Positions 1-9,642 of a stretch of DNA of 64,000 nucleotides are shown here, piece by piece (position 1 is the first letter of the stretch; every line of letters begins with the position of its first letter). A program made the position numbers and the translations under genes. This stretch comes from Citromicrobium sp. (GTDB lineage Bacteria > Pseudomonadota > Alphaproteobacteria > Sphingomonadales > Sphingomonadaceae). Location: positions 62,001 through 126,000 of the forward strand of contig PBYQ01000006.1 of assembly GCA_002729695.1 (NCBI GenBank). The letters run 5' to 3'. Under the pieces are notes generated by a model. That model did not search any database and was not told the DNA's origin. It saw only the letters and a list, made by a program, of their open reading frames with translations.

Positions 1-2018
1 AGGAAATCCGCCGCACCGTGCAGATCCTCGCCCGGCGAACCAAGAACAACCCCGCGCTGATCGGCGAACCCGGCACCGGCAAGACCGCGATCGCCGAAGG
101 CCTCGCGCTGCGGATCGCCAATGGTGACGTGCCCGACAGCCTCAAGAACCGCACGCTGATGGCGCTCGACATGGGCGCGCTGATCGCGGGCGCGAAATAT
201 CGCGGCGAGTTCGAGGAACGGCTCAAGGCGGTGCTCGACGAGGTAAAGGGCTCCGACGGGCAAATCATCCTGTTCATCGACGAGATGCACACGCTGATCG
301 GGGCAGGGGCCTCGGAAGGCAGCATGGATGCCTCCAACCTGCTCAAGCCCGCGCTTTCGCGGGGCGAGCTGCACTGCATCGGCGCGACCACGCTCGACGA
401 ATACCAGAAATACGTCGAGAAGGACCCGGCGCTGCAGCGACGTTTCCAGCCGGTCTATATCGAGGAACCCAGCGTAGAGGATACGATCAGCATCCTGCGC
501 GGGATCAAGGACAAGTACGAGCTGCACCATGGCGTGCGGATCACCGACGGTGCGATCGTCGCCGCTGCGCAGCTTTCCAACCGCTACATCCAGAACCGAT
601 TCCTGCCCGACAAGGCGATCGACCTGATGGACGAGGCGGCGAGCCGCATCCGCATGGAGGTGGAGAGCAAGCCCGAGGAAATCGAAGGGCTCGACCGGCG
701 GATCATCCAGCTCAAGATCGAAGAGCAGGCGCTCGCCAAGGAAAGCGACGACGCCAGCCGCGAACGGCTGGAGAACCTGCGCGAAGACCTCGCCAACCTC
801 GAACAGCGTTCCTCCGAACTGACCACCCGCTGGCAGGGCGAACGCGACAAGATCCAGGCCGAATCGCGGATCAAGGAAGACCTCGATGCCGCCCGCATCG
901 AACTGGAGCAGGCGCAGCGCGCTGGCGATCTGGCGAAGGCGGGTGAGCTGCAATACGGGCGCATCCCCGAGCTCGAGAACAAGCTCAAGGAAGCCGAAGG
1001 CCACACCTCCAACGCGCTGCTGCGCGAGGAAGTGACTGAAGAGGATATCGCAGGCGTCGTCGCGCGCTGGACCGGCATTCCGGTCGACCGGATGCTCGAA
1101 GGCGAACGCGACAAGCTGCTCAAGATGGAAGAGGTTTTGGGCAAGCGCGTGATCGGCCAGACGCAGGCGATCACTGCTGTTTCCAAGGCCGTGCGCCGCG
1201 CGCGCGCTGGACTGAAGGACCCGGGCCGTCCGCTCGGCAGCTTCCTGTTCCTGGGGCCGACCGGCGTCGGCAAGACCGAACTGACCAAGGCGCTGGCGCA
1301 TTTCCTGTTCGACGACGACAACGCGATGGTTCGCATCGACATGAGCGAATTCATGGAAAAGCACGCGGTCGCGCGGCTGATCGGCGCTCCTCCGGGTTAT
1401 GTCGGTTACGAAGAGGGCGGCGTTCTCACCGAATCGGTTCGCAGGCGCCCCTACCAGGTCGTGCTGTTCGACGAGGTCGAGAAGGCGCACAGCGACGTGT
1501 TCAACGTGCTGCTGCAGGTGCTCGACGATGGGCGCCTGACCGACGGGCAGGGCAGGGTGGTGGACTTCTCCAACACCCTGATCATCCTGACCTCGAACCT
1601 CGGTAGCCAGTACCTGTCGAACATGACCGACGACCAGCAGGTCAGCGATGTCGAGCCGCAGGTGATGGATGTGGTGCGCGGGCATTTCCGGCCCGAATTC
1701 CTCAACCGGCTGGACGAGATCATCCTGTTCCACCGTCTGGGGCAGGCGGATATGGCGCCGATCGTCGAATTGCAGGTCGCGCGGGTGCAAAAGCTGCTCG
1801 CCGACCGCAAGATCGAGCTGGAGCTGACCGACGCCGCGAAACGCTGGCTCGGCCGGGTCGGCTACGATCCCGTTTACGGCGCGCGCCCGCTCAAACGGAC
1901 GGTCCAGCGCTACGTGCAGGACCCGCTCGCCGAGAAGCTGCTACAGGGAGAGATCCCCGATGGCAGCACGGTCAAGATCGACGAGGGCGACGGGCAGCTG
2001 GAGATGGAGGTCTCCTGA
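1..2018 (+). CDS. clpB: ClpB disaggregase, 3' part (5' end outside window)
   Basis: ClpB is a hexameric AAA+ chaperone that works with DnaK to pull proteins out of aggregates in the cytoplasm. The reading frame is already open at base 3, so the gene starts upstream. By comparison with the usual length of about 860 residues, roughly 185 N-terminal residues are missing. Visible in order are the first Walker A (GEPGTGKT, about 20 residues in), Walker B ([10 protein letters not shown]), a long charged coiled-coil middle domain, the second Walker A ([10 protein letters not shown]), Walker B ([11 protein letters not shown]) and the C-terminal small domain. The middle domain separates it from ClpA and marks it as ClpB. 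No terminator is evident before the sulfotransferase downstream. Confidence 0.97.
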   Translation, partial: EIRRTVQILARRTKNNPALIGEPGTGKTAIAEGLALRIANGDVPDSLKNRTLMALDMGALIAGAKYRGEFEERLKAVLDEVKGSDGQIILFIDEMHTLIGAGASEGSMDASNLLKPALSRGELHCIGATTLDEYQKYVEKDPALQRRFQPVYIEEPSVEDTISILRGIKDKYELHHGVRITDGAIVAAAQLSNRYIQNRFLPDKAIDLMDEAASRIRMEVESKPEEIEGLDRRIIQLKIEEQALAKESDDASRERLENLREDLANLEQRSSELTTRWQGERDKIQAESRIKEDLDAARIELEQAQRAGDLAKAGELQYGRIPELENKLKEAEGHTSNALLREEVTEEDIAGVVARWTGIPVDRMLEGERDKLLKMEEVLGKRVIGQTQAITAVSKAVRRARAGLKDPGRPLGSFLFLGPTGVGKTELTKALAHFLFDDDNAMVRIDMSEFMEKHAVARLIGAPPGYVGYEEGGVLTESVRRRPYQVVLFDEVEKAHSDVFNVLLQVLDDGRLTDGQGRVVDFSNTLIILTSNLGSQYLSNMTDDQQVSDVEPQVMDVVRGHFRPEFLNRLDEIILFHRLGQADMAPIVELQVARVQKLLADRKIELELTDAAKRWLGRVGYDPVYGARPLKRTVQRYVQDPLAEKLLQGEIPDGSTVKIDEGDGQLEMEVS

Positions 2019-2045
2019 CGGGACGCCCGCGCGGGCGCCGATATG

Positions 2046-2087
2046 GACAGCCATCGACCGGGTGCTAGAAGCCCCACGATGGCTGTC
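2046..2087 (+). promoter_or_regulatory. Perfect 11-bp inverted repeat enclosing the sulfotransferase start codon
   Basis: Bases 2046-2056 (gacagccatcg) are the exact reverse complement of 2077-2087 (cgatggctgtc), with a 20-base spacer that itself has a ggg/ccc pairing. The ATG at 2079 lies inside the right arm, so folding of the mRNA would hide the start. No T-run follows, so this is not a standard terminator. A regulatory role is inferred from position only. Confidence 0.45.
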
Positions 2088-3533
2088 AAAAAATCGCGAA
2101 TTCTGGATGCAGTTGCGGCCCTTGAGGCCGGTGAACGGCGGCGTGCTGCGGCTCTGATAGCGCAGGAATTGCGCGCAGGTGAGCAAACCGGCGATCGCTG
2201 GGGCAGCGTCAGCAAGCTCGCGACCAAAATCGGGGAGATCGATCTCGGCATAGAGGCGTCGCGCCGCTTCGCGATGTCCGAACCGATCTCGCTCGACCGC
2301 CTGCTGGGGCATTGTGGATCGCTGGCACAGGTGGGGCGCTCGGAGCAGGGTATCGAACTGCTCGATCGCTTGCCGCCGCAGGCGCAGGATCACCCCGCAG
2401 TGCTGCATTTCCGCGGGACGATCGCCAGCGAAAACGGCGAGTTCGAACGCGCCGAGGCGCTGCTGCGCCGATCGCTGCAGCTGGCGCCGGGTTCGCCGCA
2501 GAGCTGGTTTGCTTTGTCGATGATCAAGACCTTCGAACCTGGCGATCCCGACTTTGCCGGACTCGCCGCGATCGAACCGCAGATGGGCGGGGTCGATACG
2601 CTCACCCGCGCCCGATACCACTACGCCTTGGGCAAGGCTCTGGTCGACATGGGCGAGGTGGCGCAGGGCTTCGCGCAGTACGAGAAAGGCGCGGCCTTGC
2701 GCCGCCAGGACGAACCCTACGACCGCGCGGCGCAAACGGCCTTTGCCGAGCGGTTGCTGGCCGATTTCACCCGGAGTTCACTGGCCCAGCTCAAGCCATC
2801 GCGCTTTCGGGACCAGCGCTCCATCTTCGTGAATGGGATGCCGCGCTCCGGCACGACGCTGGTCGAATCGATCCTCGTCAGCCACTCGCGCGTGTCCGAC
2901 GGGGCCGAGGTCAATCTGGTGCAGCCTTCACTGATCCCCACACGGGACCAGACGTTTGCGGGCGCGCTCGCTTATCAGGATAAGGTTTCAAGCAAGGACC
3001 CGTGGGGCGATCTCGCCACCGATTATCACAAGATGCTGCGGATGCGCTTCCCCGGCGGCAGGCTGGTGGTCGACAAGACGCTGAGCCAGTCGATGGTAAT
3101 GGGCCTGCTGCTTCATATGATGCCCGATGCGCGGGTTGTCTGGATGCGCCGTCGGCCAGAAGACATCGCGCTGTCGAGCTATCGCGCGTTCTTCACCTCG
3201 TCGGTGACGTGGAGCTGGTCGATGACGGACATAGCGCATCAGATGCGGCTCGAAGACAGGCTTTACCGGCACTGGGCAGAGCTGTTTCCCGAGCAGATCC
3301 TGACGGTCCCCTACGAAGAGCTGGTGCAATCGCCCGAGGAATGGATCGCGCGCATCTTCAGCCATGTCGGGCTGGAGCTGGAACCGCAGGTGTTCGAATT
3401 CCACAAGAACCGGCGCAAGGTGCGCACGGCCAGCGTGAAGCAGGTGCGATCGGCGATTTCGACCGATGCGATCGGCAAGTCGGATCGCTTCGCCGACCAG
3501 CTCGCACCGTTCCGCGAGGCGTATCAAGGCTGA
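2079..3533 (+). CDS. TPR-repeat sulfotransferase family protein
   Basis: The protein is about 484 residues. The first half is helical and alanine-rich with degenerate tetratricopeptide-like repeats. The second half opens with a 5'-phosphosulfate-binding loop (NGMPRSGTTLVESIL), as in enzymes that move sulfate from PAPS to a hydroxyl or tyrosine acceptor. A later arginine/serine stretch (VWMRRRPEDIALSSYR) fits the 3'-phosphate-binding element. This architecture is common in marine alphaproteobacteria, and the acceptor is unknown. An in-frame ATG lies 12 codons upstream at 2043, but 2079 gives the more usual N terminus. Neither has a good ribosome-binding site, and the start sits in a hairpin (2046-2087). 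It follows clpB on the same strand after about 60 bases. Confidence 0.85.
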   Translation: MAVKKSRILDAVAALEAGERRRAAALIAQELRAGEQTGDRWGSVSKLATKIGEIDLGIEASRRFAMSEPISLDRLLGHCGSLAQVGRSEQGIELLDRLPPQAQDHPAVLHFRGTIASENGEFERAEALLRRSLQLAPGSPQSWFALSMIKTFEPGDPDFAGLAAIEPQMGGVDTLTRARYHYALGKALVDMGEVAQGFAQYEKGAALRRQDEPYDRAAQTAFAERLLADFTRSSLAQLKPSRFRDQRSIFVNGMPRSGTTLVESILVSHSRVSDGAEVNLVQPSLIPTRDQTFAGALAYQDKVSSKDPWGDLATDYHKMLRMRFPGGRLVVDKTLSQSMVMGLLLHMMPDARVVWMRRRPEDIALSSYRAFFTSSVTWSWSMTDIAHQMRLEDRLYRHWAELFPEQILTVPYEELVQSPEEWIARIFSHVGLELEPQVFEFHKNRRKVRTASVKQVRSAISTDAIGKSDRFADQLAPFREAYQG

Positions 3534-3675
3534 TCGCGAGCCTTTCGTCGGCGTCGCTGGCGGAGACTTCCTGAAAATCTGACGGAGCTGTGTCTCGCTG
3601 CCATACGGCAGGCGAGGGTGCCTGCGTTGGCCCTGTGTGGCGGCTCGCCCGCCTTCGCGACCGACACACAAAAAA

Positions 3676-3699
3676 GGGGGCGGACCGAAGTCCGCCCCC
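3676..3699. terminator. Bidirectional intrinsic terminator
   Basis: A 10-bp perfect GC-rich stem (3676-3685 with 3690-3699, loop CGAA) has an A-tract on its left and a T-rich stretch on its right. It can therefore end both the rightward sulfotransferase transcript and the leftward TonB-dependent receptor transcript, whose stop codon is at 3727. Confidence 0.9.
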
Positions 3700-3726
3700 T
3701 CTTTGTTTGGCCTTGGGCCGTCGTCT

Positions 3727-6700
3727 TTAGAAGGCGACGTCCACACCGAGGCGCACGTAGCGGCGCGTCTGGTAACCCGTCGGGTTGCCGTAGTTCGGCG
3801 ACAGGATGTACGAGTCTGCCGCACCCGAACCGTCGTCGATTTCGCCAACTTCGTTGCGGGAAATGACAGCCTGCGAGTTGAACAGGTTGAACACGTCCGC
3901 GCGGAAGGTGACCTTGCGGTCCGCATCGATCTTGACGTCGTAAGCGAACTTCAGGTCGAGCTGGCTGACCCAGTCGCTTTCCTGAGCAGTACCACGCGGC
4001 GAGAGCACACCGTTACAGTAGTGCGACGCAGCGCCGTACGCATTGCCGAAGTCCGTGTACGGGCCGCTGCCGAACGGATCCGAGCCCGGGTTGTAGCCGA
4101 AGCAGCTAAGCGGACGCGGCGAGTCCAGCGTGGCGTTGAAGCCGACGGTGAACTTCTCGTCGAAGCGGTACGAACCCCACAGCTTGAAGCGGTGGCGACG
4201 GTCGTTCGGCAGATAGCCGTACGCACCATCGGTGAAGCCCGGCTGGTCGAAGTCCTGCGTGATGCCGGCGTCATCCTGACCGAAGTCGGACTGGACGAAG
4301 CCTTCCGAGTTACCCTGGCTCTTCGACCAGGTGTAGCTACCCGCGAGGGTCCACACGCCGTCCCACGGACGATTGAAGGTGAATTCAACCGCGTCGTAGG
4401 TACGCTTCGCCTTGGGATAGCCCAGTTCGGCGGCGGTGAAGGTCACCGTACGACCGTCCAGACCGTCCAGCGCAACCGTCATGTCCGAACCGGGGTTCGT
4501 GATGACGTACTGGTGGAAGCCGGTCCAGGTGGACGAGCAGCCGGTGATGCCGTTGGCGGCGCAGTAGTTGTTGACTGCTTCGTCGATGGCAACGTCTTCC
4601 GCGGTGCGGTTCAGTTCACGGTGGATGTAGTTCAACCCGAGGCGCAGACCGAGGACATCCTGTTCGTAACCCAGGACCCATTCGGTTTCCTTGGTTGCCT
4701 TCAGGTTGGCATCGATCAGAGCGTCCGACGAGGGCACCGTGCCGTTACCGGTCACGTTACAGTGCTGACCATCCGAGAACGGATAGGTCGTCAGCTGGAT
4801 CGGGCAGGCGTTCTGATAGGTCGAGCTACCGGTGAACTGACCGGTCAGGATCGGAACGCCGTCACCGTTGAAGCCGTCGTAGTAGAAGCGTTCACGGATG
4901 TAGATTTCCGAACCAACCTGACGGAACGCGGTGTTCGAAGCGAACGGCAGGTAATACTGACCGTAGAACGCCTTGACGCGACCATTGCTTTCCGGGAACA
5001 GTTCGTAGGTCAGGCCGATACGCGGCGCATAGTTTTCCTTCTGCGTCACGTAGTCCGAACCGTCGGCCTTCTTCACGATGAAGTCATCGCGACGGGCACC
5101 GAGGCTCAGGGTCAGGCCATCAAACGGCTGCCACTCGTCCTGGATATAGAACGCGCGGTTGCGCGATTTGAACGCACCCGAGGAGTTGAAGTAGTTGATC
5201 TGCAGGATCGACGAGTTGATCAGCTGATAATACAGGCCAGCATTGCCGTAACCGGCGTTGAAGGCTTCGGGAGTGAGGATCCCGTTATCGAGCAGATACT
5301 GGCCGCCGGTGCGAACCGCCGCTTCTTGCAGGGTGTTGTCTTCCTGGTCGAAACCGGCGCGGATGTGGTGTTCACCCAGCGCGCTGAAGAACAGGTCGAC
5401 GTCGGCACGATAGAACTCACGCTCAGTCGTGTACGGGCTGCTGGTCGAAGCCGAAGCCTGGCCATTGGTGTACGCGAGGTACGGCAGGATCGGGTTGCCC
5501 GCGCCGTCCGTAGCGAAGTTGCCCGTGCCCGGAGTACCCGGAGCGTAGGTGTTGGTCGCACCACCGACGTTGCGCACGTCGGGAAGGGCGGCATCACCGG
5601 CCACGCCGACGTTTTCGAAGTTGTCCTTCATCTTACCGTAGGCGGCCGAGATGGTCAGCCAGTCGGTGAAGTTGCCGGTGTACTTACCAACGTAGCTCAG
5701 ACCACCGTAGTTGAAGTCCTGAACCGAACCGGCAAGGCCGATCCCGTTGGCAGGGCTGTACGAGTAGTAGTCACGACGCGTGGTACGCGAGGTGTCGAAC
5801 ATGGTCAGTTCGAGGTGCTGGCCGTCGATCGGATACGCATCGACCTTCACGCCCCAGAACGGATCGTCCTGCTTGTCGTGAATGGCGAGGCCCGAGCTCA
5901 GGCTGATCGTGGTCGATTCGGTACGCGGAAGTTCGACCAGGCCGTATACGAACAGGCGATCCTTGATGATCGGCATGCCCAGTTCACCAACAACCGAAAG
6001 CGCGTCGTATTCGTCGAGCGCACGGTTGGTCGACGGGCGGCAGGTGGTGCCGGCTGCCGGGTTGCTGAGGTCGTTGTACGAGCAGCTCTGGAAGTTCTTG
6101 CCCGGCGAACGCAGGAAGTTGGGTTCCCAGTTCACGTGCACGGCACCGGTCACTTCGTTGGTACCCGACTTGGACACCGCGCTGATGACGCCGCCGGTCG
6201 CACGACCGTATTCGGCCGGATACGCACCCGACTTGATTTCGATCGACTTGTAGAATTCGAACGGTACGCGTGCCGAACCCAGATAGTTGTCGAAGTTCGT
6301 GATGTTCAGGCCGTTGAGGTAATAGGCGTTTTCAGCAACGGACGAACCGCCGACCGAAGCCAGGTTACCGAACGCCGAGTCGCCACGGGTGGTACCCGGA
6401 GCCTGCAGCACGACCGAGGTGAGGTCGCGATTGATCGGCGTGGTGGTGAACAGTTCGGTCACGTCGACGTTCAGGCCGGTCGTGGTGCCTTCGAAGGCCT
6501 TCACGATCGACTGGCCGCTGACGACGATCACGTTGGTCGCCGAAACGGCGAGCTCGACGTTGACCGACTGGCCACCGAGGACGCGAACGTTTTCGGCGGT
6601 GTAGTCGGCGATGCCGCTACCGGTAACCGTGATGTTGTAGCTGCCCGAAGGAAGCGAGTTGAAGCTGAAGCTACCGTTCGCGCCGGTGGTCGCCGTGCGG

Positions 6701-6918
6701 GTGAAGCCCTGCGAGACCGAGGTGGCGGAAACCGTCGCGCCTGCAACCGGAGCACCGGCATCGTCGACGACCGTACCGCTGATGGCACCAGCGGTATAGT
6801 CCTGCGCAGCGGCAGGAGCGGCGATCGAGGCTACGGCAAGACCGCCACCTGCCATCGCCAGGACTTGCAACGCCGAACCCGACGCCAGAAGCCGCTTTTG
6901 AAAGCTGTTGTTTTTCAT
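3727..6918 (-). CDS. Oar-like TonB-dependent receptor with N-terminal carboxypeptidase-regulatory-like domain
   Basis: A large outer-membrane receptor of about 1063 residues that would import a substrate using TonB energy. A signal peptide ends near AAPAAAQ. It is followed by a carboxypeptidase-regulatory-like beta sandwich (AGAISGTVVDDAGAPVAGA to about residue 115), a plug domain, and a long beta-barrel ending in a terminal phenylalanine (RLGVDVAF), the usual BAM signal. This layout matches Oar/CarboxypepD_reg-type receptors, often tied to peptides or large oligomers; the substrate here is unknown. An ATG at 6927 is also in frame, but a GAGGGA element sits one base from it and ten bases from 6918, favouring 6918. 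It is monocistronic and ends at a strong terminator. Confidence 0.9.
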   Translation of the reverse strand: MKNNSFQKRLLASGSALQVLAMAGGGLAVASIAAPAAAQDYTAGAISGTVVDDAGAPVAGATVSATSVSQGFTRTATTGANGSFSFNSLPSGSYNITVTGSGIADYTAENVRVLGGQSVNVELAVSATNVIVVSGQSIVKAFEGTTTGLNVDVTELFTTTPINRDLTSVVLQAPGTTRGDSAFGNLASVGGSSVAENAYYLNGLNITNFDNYLGSARVPFEFYKSIEIKSGAYPAEYGRATGGVISAVSKSGTNEVTGAVHVNWEPNFLRSPGKNFQSCSYNDLSNPAAGTTCRPSTNRALDEYDALSVVGELGMPIIKDRLFVYGLVELPRTESTTISLSSGLAIHDKQDDPFWGVKVDAYPIDGQHLELTMFDTSRTTRRDYYSYSPANGIGLAGSVQDFNYGGLSYVGKYTGNFTDWLTISAAYGKMKDNFENVGVAGDAALPDVRNVGGATNTYAPGTPGTGNFATDGAGNPILPYLAYTNGQASASTSSPYTTEREFYRADVDLFFSALGEHHIRAGFDQEDNTLQEAAVRTGGQYLLDNGILTPEAFNAGYGNAGLYYQLINSSILQINYFNSSGAFKSRNRAFYIQDEWQPFDGLTLSLGARRDDFIVKKADGSDYVTQKENYAPRIGLTYELFPESNGRVKAFYGQYYLPFASNTAFRQVGSEIYIRERFYYDGFNGDGVPILTGQFTGSSTYQNACPIQLTTYPFSDGQHCNVTGNGTVPSSDALIDANLKATKETEWVLGYEQDVLGLRLGLNYIHRELNRTAEDVAIDEAVNNYCAANGITGCSSTWTGFHQYVITNPGSDMTVALDGLDGRTVTFTAAELGYPKAKRTYDAVEFTFNRPWDGVWTLAGSYTWSKSQGNSEGFVQSDFGQDDAGITQDFDQPGFTDGAYGYLPNDRRHRFKLWGSYRFDEKFTVGFNATLDSPRPLSCFGYNPGSDPFGSGPYTDFGNAYGAASHYCNGVLSPRGTAQESDWVSQLDLKFAYDVKIDADRKVTFRADVFNLFNSQAVISRNEVGEIDDGSGAADSYILSPNYGNPTGYQTRRYVRLGVDVAF

Positions 6919-7341
6919 CGTGAGCATTTCCCTCTAATTGCTCGTCCAAGGGAGCACCAAGGCGCCCCCGGTCCATTCCCCCACTGCCGGCGATTTCACG
7001 CCACGCGCAAAGCCCGCCGGAAGATGGAATGGAGCTCCTGATGGACGGCACAGGGACATTTTGCAAAAGCTATAGTCCCGGTTCGTGCCGAAACGTATCG
7101 CGTGTGGCAGTTCGGTGACAGTGGTGCGCCGCAGCGCAATAATCTTTTAACATGCCGCAGCAATCGGTCCCCCTCTCCGGAGACATGGTTAACGGCAGGA
7201 GGGTCAGCGGAGCTCGACCGCGCTCCCCCACAGTGGCGCAGTGGAAGGCATTTCGAGTCGCTCTGGAGCGCACCGCCTCGCTTGACACTGTCCCGCCTCC
7301 CCGCCACCTCGGTTTCGAAATGAAACTTGGGAGAGCAAGGC
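6919..7341. other. Divergent intergenic region between receptor and thiolase
   Basis: About 420 bases with no convincing gene. It must hold the leftward promoter of the TonB-dependent receptor and the rightward promoter of the thiolase operon. On the plus strand a TTGACA hexamer at 7282 could be a -35 element, but no good -10 follows at the right spacing. Short open frames here have no ribosome-binding sites and read into the flanking genes. Confidence 0.4.
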
Positions 7342-8514
7342 ATGGCTGATGCATATATCGTGGACGCGGTACGGACTGCTGGAGGCAAGCGCGGCGGGGC
7401 GCTGGCCGGGGTTCATCCGGTCGATCTGGCGGCGCAAACGCTGGACGCGCTGGTCGAGCGCACCGGGATTGATCCCAAGGCAATCGACGATGTGATCATG
7501 GGCTGCGTCAGCCAGGCGGGGCAGCAGGCGATGCAGGTTGGGCGCAACGCCGTCCTTGCTACCAAGCACCTTCCCGAAAGCACGCCCGCCGTCACCATCG
7601 ACCGCCAGTGCGGGTCCAGCCAGCAGGCGATCCAGTTCGCGGCGCAGGCGGTGATGAGCGGAACGCAAGACGTGGTCATCGCCAGCGGCGTCGAAAGCAT
7701 GACCCGCGTGCCGATGGGCAGCTCCGCGATGTTCCATATGAAGGAAGGGCTGGGCAATTATAAGTCGCCCGGCCTCGAAGAGAAGTATCCCGGCGTCCAG
7801 TGGAGCCAGTTCGTGGGTGCCGAGATGATGGCCAAGAAGCACGACATCTCCAAGGAGGAGATGGACCGCTTCGCGCTTGCCAGCCACGAGAAAGCCGCCG
7901 CCGCGACCAAGGCGGGCGCCTTCGACGCAGAGATCGTGCCGATCCCCGTCGAAACGCCCGATGGCGAGGCGATGCACACGGTGGACGAAGGTATCCGCTT
8001 CGACGCCAGCCTCGAAGGGATTGCGAGCGTCAAGCTGCTGAGCCCCGACGGCCGCATCTCCGCTGCGCTGGCCAGCCAGATCTGCGACGGGTCGAGCGCG
8101 GCGCTGATCGTGTCCGAAGCGATGCTGAAGGAGCACGGGTTGACACCGCTGGCGCGGATCGTCGACCTGACGGTGACGGCGGGCGATCCGGTCATCATGC
8201 TGGAAGAGCCGCTGTTCGCGACCGACAAGGCGCTCAAGAAGGCAGGGCTGAGCATCGGCGATATCGACCTGTACGAGGTCAACGAAGCTTTTGCCCCGGT
8301 GCCGATGGCGTGGCTGAAGCACACGGGCGCCGACCCGGACAAGCTCAACGTCAACGGCGGCGCGATTGCGCTGGGCCATCCGCTCGGCGCGAGCGGCACC
8401 AAGCTGATGTCGACGTTGGTCCACGCGCTCAAGGCGCGCGGCAAGAAGTACGGCCTGCAGACGATGTGCGAAGGCGGCGGCGTCGCCAACGTGACGATTA
8501 TCGAGGCTTTGTAA
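7342..8514 (+). CDS. Acetyl-CoA C-acyltransferase (thiolase)
   Basis: A 390-residue thiolase catalysing CoA-dependent cleavage of 3-ketoacyl-CoA, the last step of beta-oxidation, or the reverse condensation. The acylated nucleophile is Cys90 (TIDRQCGSSQQA), the active-site histidine is in GGAIALGHPLGASG, and the second cysteine is in TMCEGGGVANV near the end. The ATG at 7342 follows a GGGAGAGCAAGG ribosome-binding site; a TTG five codons upstream is in frame but overlaps that site. A short-chain dehydrogenase and an enoyl-CoA hydratase follow, which supports a degradative role. Substrate chain length cannot be read from sequence. Confidence 0.94.
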   Translation: MADAYIVDAVRTAGGKRGGALAGVHPVDLAAQTLDALVERTGIDPKAIDDVIMGCVSQAGQQAMQVGRNAVLATKHLPESTPAVTIDRQCGSSQQAIQFAAQAVMSGTQDVVIASGVESMTRVPMGSSAMFHMKEGLGNYKSPGLEEKYPGVQWSQFVGAEMMAKKHDISKEEMDRFALASHEKAAAATKAGAFDAEIVPIPVETPDGEAMHTVDEGIRFDASLEGIASVKLLSPDGRISAALASQICDGSSAALIVSEAMLKEHGLTPLARIVDLTVTAGDPVIMLEEPLFATDKALKKAGLSIGDIDLYEVNEAFAPVPMAWLKHTGADPDKLNVNGGAIALGHPLGASGTKLMSTLVHALKARGKKYGLQTMCEGGGVANVTIIEAL

Positions 8515-8536
8515 CAATTTTTGAAGACCCAGAACC

Positions 8537-8627
8537 CCGTTTGGGCTGAGCTTGTCGAAGCCCTGCTTTTCTTTAAGCGCGGGACCGGAAGACAAGTGCA
8601 GCCCGTCGACAAGCTCAGGGCGAACGG
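8537..8627. repeat. Inverted pair of REP-like palindromic units
   Basis: Two 30-base units face each other: 8537-8566 on the plus strand and 8598-8627 on the minus strand, matching at 24 of 30 positions around the core CTGAGCTTGTCGA. Each unit forms its own short hairpin. Three arm positions differ in a compensatory way, GGG/CCC in one copy and CCC/GGG in the other. The pair can also form one large stem. This motif is a familiar intergenic repeat in proteobacteria. Confidence 0.8.
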
Positions 8628-8647
8628 ACAAGAGAGGTAGCTCTAGA

Positions 8648-9433
8648 ATGGAAATTTCCGCAAACACTCCCGCAGTCGTCACCGGCGGCGCGTCGGGCCT
8701 CGGCCTTGCCACCGCGCGCGCCATCGCCGCGAAGGGCGCCAAGGTCGCGATCTTCGACATGAAGGAAGACGAAGGCCAGAAGGTTGCCGAAGAACTGGGG
8801 GGCACCTTCTGCAAGGTCAACGTCACCAGCGAAGACGATGTCGCCGCCGCCTTCGCCAAGGCGCGTGAGGCGCATGGGCAGGAGCGTATACTCGTCAACT
8901 GCGCGGGCATCGGCAACGCGATCAAGACCGCCAGCCGCTCCAAGGAAGACGGCAGCATCAAGCATTTCCCTCTGTCGGCCTTCGACTTCGTCATCCAGGT
9001 CAATCTGGTCGGCACCTTCCGCTGCATCGCGCACTCGGCTGCCGGTATGCTCACGCTCGACCCAATGAACGACGACGGGGAGCGTGGCGCGATCGTCAAC
9101 ACCGCGAGCGTGGCGGCCGAAGACGGCCAGATCGGCCAGGCAGCCTATTCGGCGTCCAAGGGCGGCGTCGTCGGCATGACCCTGCCGATCGCGCGCGATC
9201 TGATGGGCGAGGGCATCCGCGTGAACACTATCCTGCCCGGCATCTTCCACACCCCGCTGCTGATGGGCCTGCCCGAAAAGGCGATCGAAGCGCTCAACGC
9301 CTCGGTCCCGTTCCCCAAGCGGCTCGGCAACCCCGAGGAATACGCCAAGCTGGCGATGGTTATGCTGGAAAACACCTACTTCAACGGCGAAGACGTGCGC
9401 CTCGACGGCGCGATCCGCATGGCGCCGCGCTGA
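8648..9433 (+). CDS. SDR-family 3-hydroxyacyl-CoA dehydrogenase (HSD10-like)
   Basis: A 261-residue classical short-chain dehydrogenase. The NAD-binding motif is TGGASGLG near residue 14, the NCAGIG structural motif follows, and the catalytic Ser-Tyr-Lys set is in NTASVAAEDGQIGQAAYSASKGG. That stretch and the RLGNPEEYA and NGEDVRLDGAIRM ending closely resemble type-2 3-hydroxyacyl-CoA dehydrogenases, which oxidise 3-hydroxyacyl-CoA during beta-oxidation. The flanking thiolase and enoyl-CoA hydratase agree. The start has a GAGAGG element ten bases upstream; longer in-frame readings run through the REP-like repeat and are rejected. Confidence 0.88.
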   Translation: MEISANTPAVVTGGASGLGLATARAIAAKGAKVAIFDMKEDEGQKVAEELGGTFCKVNVTSEDDVAAAFAKAREAHGQERILVNCAGIGNAIKTASRSKEDGSIKHFPLSAFDFVIQVNLVGTFRCIAHSAAGMLTLDPMNDDGERGAIVNTASVAAEDGQIGQAAYSASKGGVVGMTLPIARDLMGEGIRVNTILPGIFHTPLLMGLPEKAIEALNASVPFPKRLGNPEEYAKLAMVMLENTYFNGEDVRLDGAIRMAPR

Positions 9434-9642
9434 ACGGAGGACGGTTTGCGAACTGGATGGGCACTCGCTTTGTTGCGGGGGCCCATTTTCTTTCCATTTC
9501 CGGTGGCATCCGTGGCTGGCTTCCGGCTTTCCTACCGGGTGGCGCTTGCTCTATCGCAGTGGCACGACGCGCGCGACCGACCCCTCTCCAGACCATCAAT
9601 CGGGCATTGAACGGCACCGACCTGTTTTCTGCCTCTGGACAC

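Noticed and set aside
3637..7041. Open frame of 1134 codons on the plus strand opposite the TonB-dependent receptor
   Set aside because: It mirrors the receptor gene codon by codon, has an arginine/valine-rich composition without domains, and no ribosome-binding site. It is a by-product of GC-rich codon bias.
7204..9102. Minus-strand frame of 632 codons across thiolase and SDR genes
   Set aside because: It spans two real genes and a REP-like repeat on the opposite strand and has no protein-like motifs.
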